DNA from: Bacteroidales bacterium
GTDB lineage: Bacteria; Bacteroidota; Bacteroidia; Bacteroidales; F082
Assembly: GCA_017548125.1 (NCBI GenBank)
Contig: JAFYNK010000033.1
Coordinates: 1 to 44,902 of the forward strand
DNA length: 44,902 nt
Direction of reading: 5' to 3'
The translations under genes were made by a program, and so were the position numbers. The notes beneath the pieces are model-generated. The model was not told where the DNA came from, searched no databases, and saw nothing but the letters and a program-made list of their open reading frames with translations. Shown piece after piece: positions 33,027 through 40,487 of the stretch. Positions within the stretch are counted from its first letter, which is position 1. Every line of letters starts with the position of its first letter.

Positions 33027-33100
33027 CAAAAAATAAATATGAATAATGCGCTCGCATGTTCATCTGTTTCCTCTTATCGTGATTGACTCTTCAAAAACAA

Positions 33101-34885
33101 ATGACAATGAACAAATACATAAAAACATTAATATTGATAATAGCATTGATGTTTTCTTCAACAATAGATGCTAAAAAAGTAGTCGTTGACATCTCAGAAA
33201 CCCCATATTTTTTTCTTCCTGATGAAAATAAGAAAGATAACGCATCTCGTCTTAACGACATCCTTTGCGCTATAAAGTCAAAGGTCGGCGATGACGATAA
33301 TGTAGTGATAAAGTTTAAGAAAGCTCGCTATAATTTCTATCCTGATGATGCCCAGCAGAGAGAGTATTATGTCTCTAATCATGACCAGAATCAGCCTAAG
33401 GTTGTCGGCATCTGTATAGAAGAATGGGATAATCTTACTCTGGACGGCAATGGTTCTGAGTTCGTTTTTCACGGACAGATGCTGCCTCTTGCTGTTGTCA
33501 ACTCAAATGATATAACTTTAAAAAACTTTTCCATAGATTTTGAAAATCCTCATATTGCTCAGGTTGAGGTTCTGAATAATGATGATAATGATGGAATTAC
33601 GTTTCGTGTCGAGCCTTGGGTTAATTATCGTATCAACGAAAACGGAGTCTTTGAGACTTACGGTGAAGGATGGAAATATCAGCAATATACAGGCATTGCC
33701 TTTGAGAAAGAAACGCGGCACATCGTGTATCAAACCAGCGATTTATGGATTGATACCAAGGGCGTTGAGGAAAAAGGCGAACGTCAGCTTCATGCTCCGA
33801 ACTGGAAAGACAAGAGGTTGAGACCAGGGACGATAGTAGCGATGAGGACATGGCAGCGTCCTGCGCCTGGAATTTTCCTCGATCATAGTAATGACACATA
33901 TATCGTTGATGTGACTGTACATTATGCAGAAGGTATGGGACTCTTGGCTCAGCGCTGCTGCGACATCAGATTGAATCGTTTTAATGTGTGTTTGAAAGAA
34001 AATGATGCACGTTATTTCACGACGCAGGCCGACGCCACTCATTTCTCGCAATGCAAAGGCATGATACGTTCTGAACATGGCTTGTATGAAGGAATGATGG
34101 ATGACGCTATCAATGTTCATGGCATTTATCTCAAGGTGAAAGAGCGCCTCGATGATAATAGCTTGATTTGCAGCTATGAACATAATCAGGCATGGGGATT
34201 TGCCTGGGGCGATAAGGGCGACAGTGTCAGCTTCGTGAAGTCTAAGACGATGGAAATGTTAAGTCATATTAACATTATTAAGGAAATAAAACCTTACGAT
34301 AAAGAAACAATAAAAGGAACGAAAGCGTTTCTTGTAACTTTTGAAGAAAAATTGCCAGATGAGATTGAGATGGATTCGTCAATAGGAGTTGAAAACCTCA
34401 GCTGGACGCCGCAAATCATTTTTAGTCATAATGTTGTGAGAAACAATAGAGCAAGAGGCGCTTTGTTCAGCTCGCCGTTAAGAACAGTTTGTGAAGACAA
34501 TATTTTCGACCATACGTCAGGAACCGCCATTCTGTTATGCGGAGATTGTAATGGCTGGTACGAATCTGGAGCAGTGCGTGATTTGTTGATAAAAAATAAC
34601 ACGTTCATCAATGCTCTTACTAATATGTTTCAATTCACTAATGCTGTGATTTCTATCTATCCTGAGATTCCTGATTTGGAAAATCAGAAGCTATATTTTC
34701 ATGGCGGAAAAGAAAATGCTATCGTGATAGAGAAAAATCACTTCATCACATTCGACAAACCTTTGTTGTATGCTAAGTCAGTAGATGGACTCATCTTCCG
34801 TAAAAACAAAGTGACGAGAAACAACGATTACAAAGCCTTCCACTGGAATCAAGAAGAACTGCTTTTTGAAAAAGTCAATAAATAA
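33101..34885 (+). CDS. Secreted GH110-like alpha-1,3-galactosidase
   Basis: A right-handed beta-helix protein resembling Bacteroides alpha-1,3-galactosidases of family GH110, which remove terminal alpha-1,3-galactose from blood group B or linear alpha-Gal glycans. Signals: opening VVVDISETPYFFLPDENKKD, GICIEEWDNLTLDGNGSEF, WQRPAPGIFLDHSNDTYIVD, ADATHFSQCKG, and GMMDDAINVHGIYLKV. The Asp in ADATHF and the DD pair in MMDDAIN are the likely catalytic acids. An N-terminal signal peptide (KYIKTLILIIALMFSSTIDA) is clear. I prefer the ATG at 33101 (or 33107) to the upstream TTG at 33083, which only adds six residues before it. No T9SS domain was found, so it is probably periplasmic or outer-membrane associated. 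Confidence 0.85.
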   Translation: MTMNKYIKTLILIIALMFSSTIDAKKVVVDISETPYFFLPDENKKDNASRLNDILCAIKSKVGDDDNVVIKFKKARYNFYPDDAQQREYYVSNHDQNQPKVVGICIEEWDNLTLDGNGSEFVFHGQMLPLAVVNSNDITLKNFSIDFENPHIAQVEVLNNDDNDGITFRVEPWVNYRINENGVFETYGEGWKYQQYTGIAFEKETRHIVYQTSDLWIDTKGVEEKGERQLHAPNWKDKRLRPGTIVAMRTWQRPAPGIFLDHSNDTYIVDVTVHYAEGMGLLAQRCCDIRLNRFNVCLKENDARYFTTQADATHFSQCKGMIRSEHGLYEGMMDDAINVHGIYLKVKERLDDNSLICSYEHNQAWGFAWGDKGDSVSFVKSKTMEMLSHINIIKEIKPYDKETIKGTKAFLVTFEEKLPDEIEMDSSIGVENLSWTPQIIFSHNVVRNNRARGALFSSPLRTVCEDNIFDHTSGTAILLCGDCNGWYESGAVRDLLIKNNTFINALTNMFQFTNAVISIYPEIPDLENQKLYFHGGKENAIVIEKNHFITFDKPLLYAKSVDGLIFRKNKVTRNNDYKAFHWNQEELLFEKVNK

Positions 34886-34901
34886 AGGCTAAAACCTAAA
34901 C

Positions 34902-34950
34902 TTTAGTCATTAGCCTTTAGCCTTTAGCCTTTAGCCATTAGCCATTAGCC
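34902..34950. repeat. Heptamer array (TTTAGCC/ATTAGCC words) abutting the M1 peptidase stop
   Basis: Seven exact period-7 units: TTTAGTC, ATTAGCC, three TTTAGCC, two ATTAGCC. The array ends at 34950; the stop codon of the M1 peptidase (minus strand) starts at the next base. The words contain stop codons on both strands. Confidence 0.85.
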
Positions 34951-37251
34951 TCACAATACCACTACTTTTTTAAGGCTTTGGTTTTCTGTCTCTCCGAGTT
35001 TTAAGCTATAGATTCCAGAGGCAAGATTGTCTGTTTCTATTGTTATTTCTTTTCCGTTGATGACGATGTCCTTCACTATTTGTCCGGCTTGGTTCATCAT
35101 TATTATTCTGCCTTCTGTTTCGTTTTGCAATTTGATGTTTATCTTGTCTTTCGCAGGATTGGGAAAAACTTCAAAGCCATTCTCTTTGTTTAATTCTTTG
35201 ATGGCAGCATGTTCTTCGTCCCACATTCCCAAGGTGTAATCGCCCGATTTGATGTCGGCAACGGTCATTCTTCCGTAGCTGTTGTAACCTTGGTGTTCGT
35301 AACTGATGGATTGCCAAGGTTCTGAACCGTTAGCGCGATATAACAATACTATGGAATCGTTTTCGGAGACCATAAGATTACCGTCGTAATTAGCATTGTT
35401 TTGGTATTGGAACTCGCCTTTTATCATTGACTCGCCTTTGTCTAAGCGATAGATAGACCAGTAACGGTCTGGAGAAATGGTCAATCCTTCTGGTATTTCG
35501 CTTTCTGACTTAGGTCCTGTCCAGTGATGCTCGACTCTCAATAATGTGGAGTCGCTGATTTCTTCTACTATGGCTTTGAACTTGGCGCTTCCAAAGTTAT
35601 GGCTGCCGGTTTTGTCTATAACCAATGTCATTTCATTACTTGCGTCTGCGAATTTGTTGTTATAATCGCAGAAAACAGCCACTGGTTCAAAGTCTAATGT
35701 TACAGAGCAGACGCCTGTAGCTCCGTCCCAGCTAATCATTTCGCTGTGAGTGTTCCAGTCTTTGTCAACGAAAGTTATCTCGTATCTTACGCTGTTGCCT
35801 ATAAAATCGTAGCCTCTGTGTCCTTGATTCATCGTTACTTCCACATCGAATTTGTTGCCGTTGGCTTGGACTGTGAAATTTTGCACTGTATAGACAGGGC
35901 TTCCTGGAGTGAAGACCCAAGTGTTGAAGAAATCGCTCATGTCGATGCCGGACGACTCGCTGACGGCGTCTCTTAAATCTTCTGATGATGCTGCTTTAGA
36001 ATCAAATTTGTTGAGATAATATTTTATAGCTTCGTCGAAAGTCTCTCTGCCAAGATAATTCATCATAGTATAAACAACGATGGCGCCTTTGTCATAAACT
36101 GTTGTTCCGTACGTTAAGTCTAAAGGCATGTTGTTCAATGGAATCCATCCTTCTGAGTTGTGACATGAGATGATGATGTCGTTGATGAGGCTTTGCATGG
36201 AGTTTACGAAATCTTCTTCGCTGTAAAGTCCAGAGAGATAGTAGTTGTTGCAGAATGTAGCGAAGCCTTCGTTGAGCCACATGTCGCCTGCTGTGGCGCA
36301 TGTCACCTTGTTGCCGAACCATGTGTGAGCCATTTCATGAGCGATGAAATATTCGCTGTCTAAGTTGGTGGTTCCAGTGATGAGTGAGCTGGCAAAAGCA
36401 ATGTTGTCAACATGTTCCATACAGCCGAGGCTTGTGCTGACATAAGCTATTCTGTTATGAGGAAAAGGTCCGAATTTTGATTCATAGAAAGCTGCTATTT
36501 CTTTTGTGTTGGCGAATGTAGCTGCCACTTTTTCTATCTGGTTTGGCTTTGCATATACGTTAATAGGAATATCTCTTTCGATACCTTGATAAGTGTCTTC
36601 CCATAATATGAAGTTGCCGATGGCGAAAGACATCAGATAAGTAGAAATCTCTTGACTCATAACCCAGTGGTCAGTCTGTGTTCCGTCGTCGTTATGTGTG
36701 GTTTCAGCCAGTATGCCGCCGCATGAAGAAACCATATCTTCGCTGTGGGTGATGTATAAGTCGTAGGAAGCTTTGTCGCTGAAGTTGTCAACGCATGGGA
36801 ACCATGTCTTTCCTAGATTATGAGGCTGGCTGTCGAAGCCGACACCTAAGTTATAGACATAATCGTTGCTCCAATGTATTCCTCCCCAGTTCTCGTTGAA
36901 GGTGTTGCCGCTGTAATTGACGGTGACAGAAAACTCTGAGCCGGATGCTATCGCTGAAACGAAATTGATGTTCAAAATATCGTCGTTCTGTGAGAAATTA
37001 TTGACATCGCTGAAATTGCAGCTGACGGATGTCACTGTCAGTGATTTGAGTTCCAACATCAGAGAGTTGATTTCTTCTTTTGCTGTTAATGTTATTGTTG
37101 TTGTCGCATCAAGTGTTCTGTTTGAAAAATCGATGTTGTTGAGATGAATCTCATAATGTTTTACATCCACATTATCACCAGTTTCATTTGATTTTGCCAT
37201 TGATGAAAAAGCCAAACAACAGGCTAAAAATAAAGACAATACGTATTTCAT
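34951..37251 (-). CDS. Secreted M1-family aminopeptidase-like protein with T9SS sorting domain
   Basis: A 766-residue predicted zinc metallopeptidase. Signal peptide residues 1-19 (LSLFLACCLAFSSMA). The zinc site is HEMAHTWFGNKVTCATAGDM with H305, E306, H309 and E328 (HExxH-x18-E). The exopeptidase motif, usually GxMEN, reads GCMEH here, so the Asn that contacts the free amino end is a His. The catalytic Tyr region is GTTVYDKGAIVVYTMM. The C-terminal 70 residues are a T9SS type A-like domain (FEVFPNPAKDKINIKL, GIYSLKL, KKVVVL). Likely role: trimming peptides released by the secreted endopeptidases. Confidence 0.92.
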   Translation of the reverse strand: MKYVLSLFLACCLAFSSMAKSNETGDNVDVKHYEIHLNNIDFSNRTLDATTTITLTAKEEINSLMLELKSLTVTSVSCNFSDVNNFSQNDDILNINFVSAIASGSEFSVTVNYSGNTFNENWGGIHWSNDYVYNLGVGFDSQPHNLGKTWFPCVDNFSDKASYDLYITHSEDMVSSCGGILAETTHNDDGTQTDHWVMSQEISTYLMSFAIGNFILWEDTYQGIERDIPINVYAKPNQIEKVAATFANTKEIAAFYESKFGPFPHNRIAYVSTSLGCMEHVDNIAFASSLITGTTNLDSEYFIAHEMAHTWFGNKVTCATAGDMWLNEGFATFCNNYYLSGLYSEEDFVNSMQSLINDIIISCHNSEGWIPLNNMPLDLTYGTTVYDKGAIVVYTMMNYLGRETFDEAIKYYLNKFDSKAASSEDLRDAVSESSGIDMSDFFNTWVFTPGSPVYTVQNFTVQANGNKFDVEVTMNQGHRGYDFIGNSVRYEITFVDKDWNTHSEMISWDGATGVCSVTLDFEPVAVFCDYNNKFADASNEMTLVIDKTGSHNFGSAKFKAIVEEISDSTLLRVEHHWTGPKSESEIPEGLTISPDRYWSIYRLDKGESMIKGEFQYQNNANYDGNLMVSENDSIVLLYRANGSEPWQSISYEHQGYNSYGRMTVADIKSGDYTLGMWDEEHAAIKELNKENGFEVFPNPAKDKINIKLQNETEGRIIMMNQAGQIVKDIVINGKEITIETDNLASGIYSLKLGETENQSLKKVVVL

Positions 37252-37362
37252 AGTTTGATATTTTATAAATCGTAAATGAGGCTATAAAATTACATCAATT
37301 TTTCTTTGACTTTGATTTTATTATGAAGATAATTTTTTTTAGCAAAAAAAGATTTTTGAGTT

Positions 37363-37391
37363 TTTGAGTTTCAAAAAAAGATTTATATTTG
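37363..37391 (+). promoter_or_regulatory. Promoter of the methylmalonyl-CoA decarboxylase operon
   Basis: A -33-like TTTG (37363-37366), 17 bp, then TATATTTG (37384-37391), which fits TAnnTTTG. It ends 39 bp before the mce ATG. This is one of the best two-part Bacteroidetes promoters in the window. Confidence 0.65.
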
Positions 37392-37430
37392 TGGCAAAAT
37401 TGGAATTTTTAAAATTAAAATAATGTTATT

Positions 37431-37847
37431 ATGAATCCAACTCATATTGAACACATTGGAATAGCAGTTACAAGCTTAGAAGAATCTATTCCATTCTTTG
37501 AAACACTCCTTGGAACAAAATGTTACAACATTGAAGAAGTTGTTGATCAAAAAGTAAAGACAGCGTTCTTCAAGGTAGGTCAAACCAAGATAGAATTATT
37601 AGAGCCAACATCACCAGAAAGCACAATAGCTTCATTCATTGAAAAGAACGGTGGCAAAGGTGGCATGCACCACATCGCTTTCGCTGTTGAAAACATTGAA
37701 GGACAGCTTGCAGAAGCAGAAGCAGCTGGTATCCGTCTCATCGACAAGGCTCCACGTGGCGGCGCTGAAGGTTTGAGCATCGCTTTCTTACACCCAAAAT
37801 CAACATGTGGTGTTTTGACAGAACTTTGTGAAGATAAAAATAAATAA
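37431..37847 (+). CDS. mce: Methylmalonyl-CoA epimerase
   Basis: A 138-residue VOC-fold enzyme that interconverts (R)- and (S)-methylmalonyl-CoA. It opens with PTHIEHIGIAVTSLEESIPF, then KTAFFKVGQTKIELLEPTSP, GGMHHIAFAVENIE, and ends near GVLTELCE; the His and Glu residues in these blocks are the metal ligands of the family. It is the first gene of the operon and supplies the isomer used by the decarboxylase encoded next. Confidence 0.96.
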   Translation: MNPTHIEHIGIAVTSLEESIPFFETLLGTKCYNIEEVVDQKVKTAFFKVGQTKIELLEPTSPESTIASFIEKNGGKGGMHHIAFAVENIEGQLAEAEAAGIRLIDKAPRGGAEGLSIAFLHPKSTCGVLTELCEDKNK

Positions 37848-37879
37848 TACATATTAGTAATCAATTAAATCCTAATATT

Positions 37880-39439
37880 ATGGTAATTGAACAAAAAATT
37901 CAAGAATTGTTAGACAAACGCGCACAGGCTCGTCTCGGTGGAGGTGAGAAGCGTATTGAATCACAACATGCCAAAGGAAAATACACAGCTCGTGAACGTA
38001 TCAATATGTTGCTCGACGAAGGTAGCTTCGAAGAATTTGACATGTTCTTAACTCATCGTACAACTGACTTCGGTCTTGAAAAACAACAATATCTCGGCGA
38101 CGGCGTTGTAACAGGTTACGGTACAATTGAAGGCCGCGTTGTTTATGTTTACGCACAAGACTTCACTGTTTTCGGTGGTTCATTGTCAGAAACAATGTCA
38201 AAGAAAATATGCAAGGTCATGGACCAAGCTATGAAAGTAGGTGCTCCTGTTATCGGTATCTGCGACTCAGGTGGCGCTCGTATCCAAGAAGGTTCAAGAA
38301 GTTTGGCAGGTTATGCTGAAATCTTCCAACGCAATATCGACGCTTCTGGCGTTATCCCACAAATCTCAGCTATCTTCGGTCCTTGCGCCGGTGGTGCAGT
38401 ATATTCACCAGCTTTGACCGACTTCATCTTGATGACAGAACAAAACAGCTACATGTTCCTCACAGGTCCTAAAGTTGTTAAGACTGTTACAGGTGAAGAC
38501 GTAAGCACAGAAGACTTAGGTGGTGCTCTCGTTCATAACCAAAAATCAGGCGTCAGCCAATTCATGGCTCCAACAGAAGAAGAAGCTCTCCAATTAATTA
38601 GAGACCTCGTTTCTTATCTCCCACAAAACAATTTGGAAGAACCTCCATACAAACCAACAGACGACCCAATCGATCGTAAGGACGACTCATTGAACGAGAT
38701 TATCCCTGATAATCCTAACAAACCTTACGATATGCAACATATCATCCATTCTATCGTTGACGATAACAAGTTCTTGGAAGTACACAAAGACTTTGCAAGA
38801 AACTTAATCGTTGGTTTCGCACACTTCGATGGAATGCCAGTTGGTATCGTCGCTAACAACCCAGCATATTTCGCAGGCGTTCTCGACATCAACGCATCAC
38901 GTAAAGGCGCTCGTTTCGTTCGTTTCTGCGACGCTTTCAACATTCCAATCATCACTTTAGTTGACGTTCCTGGATTCTTGCCTGGTACAGTTCAAGAATA
39001 CGGCGGTATCATCTCTCACGGTGCTAAGATGTTGTTCGCTTACGGCGAAGCTACAGTTCCAAAGATTACTGTTACAGTACGTAAATCATACGGTGGTTCT
39101 CACTTGGTTATGGGTTGTAAACAACTTAGAGCTGACATCAACTACGCATGGCCATCAGCAGAAATCGCTGTTATGGGTCCTTCAGGCGCTGTTGAAGTTC
39201 TCGACGGTAAAGAAATCGCAGCTATCAGCGATCCAGCAGAACGCGCAGAACTCGTCGCTAAGAAAGAACAAGACTACCGCGATAAATTCGCTAACCCATA
39301 CGACGCTGCTAAATTCGGTTATATCGACGATGTTATTGAACCACGCAACACTCGTTTCCGCGTCATCAGAGCTTTACATGCTTTAGAAACTAAGAAAGAT
39401 ACTAATCCTCCTAAGAAACATTGTAATATCCCACTCTAA
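37880..39439 (+). CDS. mmdA: Methylmalonyl-CoA decarboxylase alpha subunit (carboxyltransferase)
   Basis: A 519-residue biotin-dependent carboxyltransferase of the propionyl-CoA carboxylase beta/MmdA family. It moves the carboxyl group of methylmalonyl-CoA to the biotin carrier, giving propionyl-CoA. Two crotonase-fold halves are seen: CDSGGARIQEG and FGPCAGGAVYSPALTDF in the first, VDVPGFLPGTVQEYGGIISH and GGSHLVMGCK in the second. The presence of membrane-subunit genes downstream supports decarboxylase over carboxylase. It starts 32 bp after mce. Confidence 0.94.
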   Translation: MVIEQKIQELLDKRAQARLGGGEKRIESQHAKGKYTARERINMLLDEGSFEEFDMFLTHRTTDFGLEKQQYLGDGVVTGYGTIEGRVVYVYAQDFTVFGGSLSETMSKKICKVMDQAMKVGAPVIGICDSGGARIQEGSRSLAGYAEIFQRNIDASGVIPQISAIFGPCAGGAVYSPALTDFILMTEQNSYMFLTGPKVVKTVTGEDVSTEDLGGALVHNQKSGVSQFMAPTEEEALQLIRDLVSYLPQNNLEEPPYKPTDDPIDRKDDSLNEIIPDNPNKPYDMQHIIHSIVDDNKFLEVHKDFARNLIVGFAHFDGMPVGIVANNPAYFAGVLDINASRKGARFVRFCDAFNIPIITLVDVPGFLPGTVQEYGGIISHGAKMLFAYGEATVPKITVTVRKSYGGSHLVMGCKQLRADINYAWPSAEIAVMGPSGAVEVLDGKEIAAISDPAERAELVAKKEQDYRDKFANPYDAAKFGYIDDVIEPRNTRFRVIRALHALETKKDTNPPKKHCNIPL

Positions 39440-39451
39440 AAAATTAACACA

Positions 39452-39838
39452 ATGAATACTTTATATTTATCCTTGTTAGCAATACAAGATGGTCTTCAGT
39501 TGAAAGGTTGGATCGTGACAATAAGCGGTTTCATGATAGTTGTTATCGCCTTGATAATATTGTTTCTTATCTTCGCCGGTATATCTAAACTCATCAACTT
39601 GGATTGGAATAAACTTATCAATAAGAATAAGGATAAGAAGCAAGATAAAGTAGAAGTTAAAGAGGTGAAAAATATAAATCCAGATAACGATGATGTCATG
39701 GTTGCAATAGGCCTGGCATTGTCGTTGTCGATGGACAGCGTCCACGATGTTGAGTCTGATATTCTTACTATCAAAAGAGTGGAACGTCACACATCGCCAT
39801 GGAACGCCAGGATTTATGGGATGAATAATGTAAAATGA
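39452..39838 (+). CDS. mmdD: Methylmalonyl-CoA decarboxylase delta subunit (OadG/MmdD-like)
   Basis: A 128-residue small membrane subunit that assembles the complex. One transmembrane helix (about residues 20-45, GFMIVVIALIILFLIFAGIS) is followed by a Lys-rich linker and a conserved C-terminal motif with VMVAIGLALSLSMD and KRVERHTSPWNARIYGMNN. Starts 12 bp after mmdA. The C-terminal part is repeated as a free protein in the next gene. Confidence 0.88.
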   Translation: MNTLYLSLLAIQDGLQLKGWIVTISGFMIVVIALIILFLIFAGISKLINLDWNKLINKNKDKKQDKVEVKEVKNINPDNDDVMVAIGLALSLSMDSVHDVESDILTIKRVERHTSPWNARIYGMNNVK

Positions 39839-39863
39839 TTATTAATAAGAAAAATAAAAGAGG

Positions 39864-40046
39864 ATGAAAACTTCTAAAGATAATGTTTTAAAAGATGATG
39901 TCATTGCTGCAATAGGCTTGGCTTTGTCAATGTCAATGGAAGTTCATGATGAAGAATCAGGCAAATTGACTATCAAGAGAGTGCAATGCCGCTATTCTCC
40001 ATGGAGTTCTAAAGTTTTTGGAATGAATAATTTAAATAGATATTAA
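39864..40046 (+). CDS. mmdE: Methylmalonyl-CoA decarboxylase epsilon-like subunit
   Basis: A 60-residue protein that is a stand-alone copy of the MmdD C-terminus: VIAAIGLALSMSMEVHDEES, LTIKRVQCRYSPWSSKVFGM. In Veillonella, the small epsilon subunit MmdE is also homologous to the end of MmdD and stabilises the complex; the arrangement here matches. No membrane helix. Easily missed because of its size. mmdC starts directly after its stop. Confidence 0.85.
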   Translation: MKTSKDNVLKDDVIAAIGLALSMSMEVHDEESGKLTIKRVQCRYSPWSSKVFGMNNLNRY

Positions 40047-40047
40047 T

Positions 40048-40476
40048 ATGAAAAAATTTAAGTTCACAATAAGTGGAAATCAATATGAAGTAGAAGTTCA
40101 AAGCTTCGAAAACGACAAAGCTCAAGTTGTCGTCAATGGTACACAATATGAAGTTGATGTTGAGCGCGAAAAAGAAGAGGCTAAGCCTATCATCGCTCCA
40201 CGTCCTGCAGCAGCAAAAGCATCTGCTCCAGCAGCAGCTCCAGCAGCAGGCGGTAACGTCGATGGCGTTAAAGCTGTTGCTCCACTTCCAGGTACAATCA
40301 TGCAAATCTATGTCAACGTCGGCGATCAAGTAAAACGCGGCGACAAGATTTTAATGTACGAAGCAATGAAAATGGAAAACAACTTCTTGGCTGAAGTTGA
40401 TGGTGTAATAAAAGATATTAAAGTTAGAGTAGGCGATAACGTTCTTCAAGGTGCTGTTTTAGTTGTTATTGGTTAA
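40048..40476 (+). CDS. mmdC: Biotin carrier subunit of methylmalonyl-CoA decarboxylase
   Basis: A 142-residue biotin carrier. The C-terminal biotinyl domain contains EAMKMEN with the biotinylated Lys at residue 108. An Ala/Pro-rich flexible linker (about 50-68) joins it to an N-terminal beta domain (FKFTISGNQYEVEV). It shuttles carboxyl groups from MmdA to MmdB. Confidence 0.95.
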   Translation: MKKFKFTISGNQYEVEVQSFENDKAQVVVNGTQYEVDVEREKEEAKPIIAPRPAAAKASAPAAAPAAGGNVDGVKAVAPLPGTIMQIYVNVGDQVKRGDKILMYEAMKMENNFLAEVDGVIKDIKVRVGDNVLQGAVLVVIG

Positions 40477-40487
40477 TTTTTGAAGCC

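Noticed and set aside
33040-33086. Possible leader peptide MNNALACSSVSSYRD upstream of the GH110-like gene
   Set aside because: It is only 15 codons long, has no run of control codons and no attenuator hairpin was seen after it.
33083-33100. TTG start for the GH110-like protein
   Set aside because: It adds six residues before the ATG at 33101 and lengthens the polar part before the signal peptide; ATG 33101 or 33107 fits a signal peptide better.
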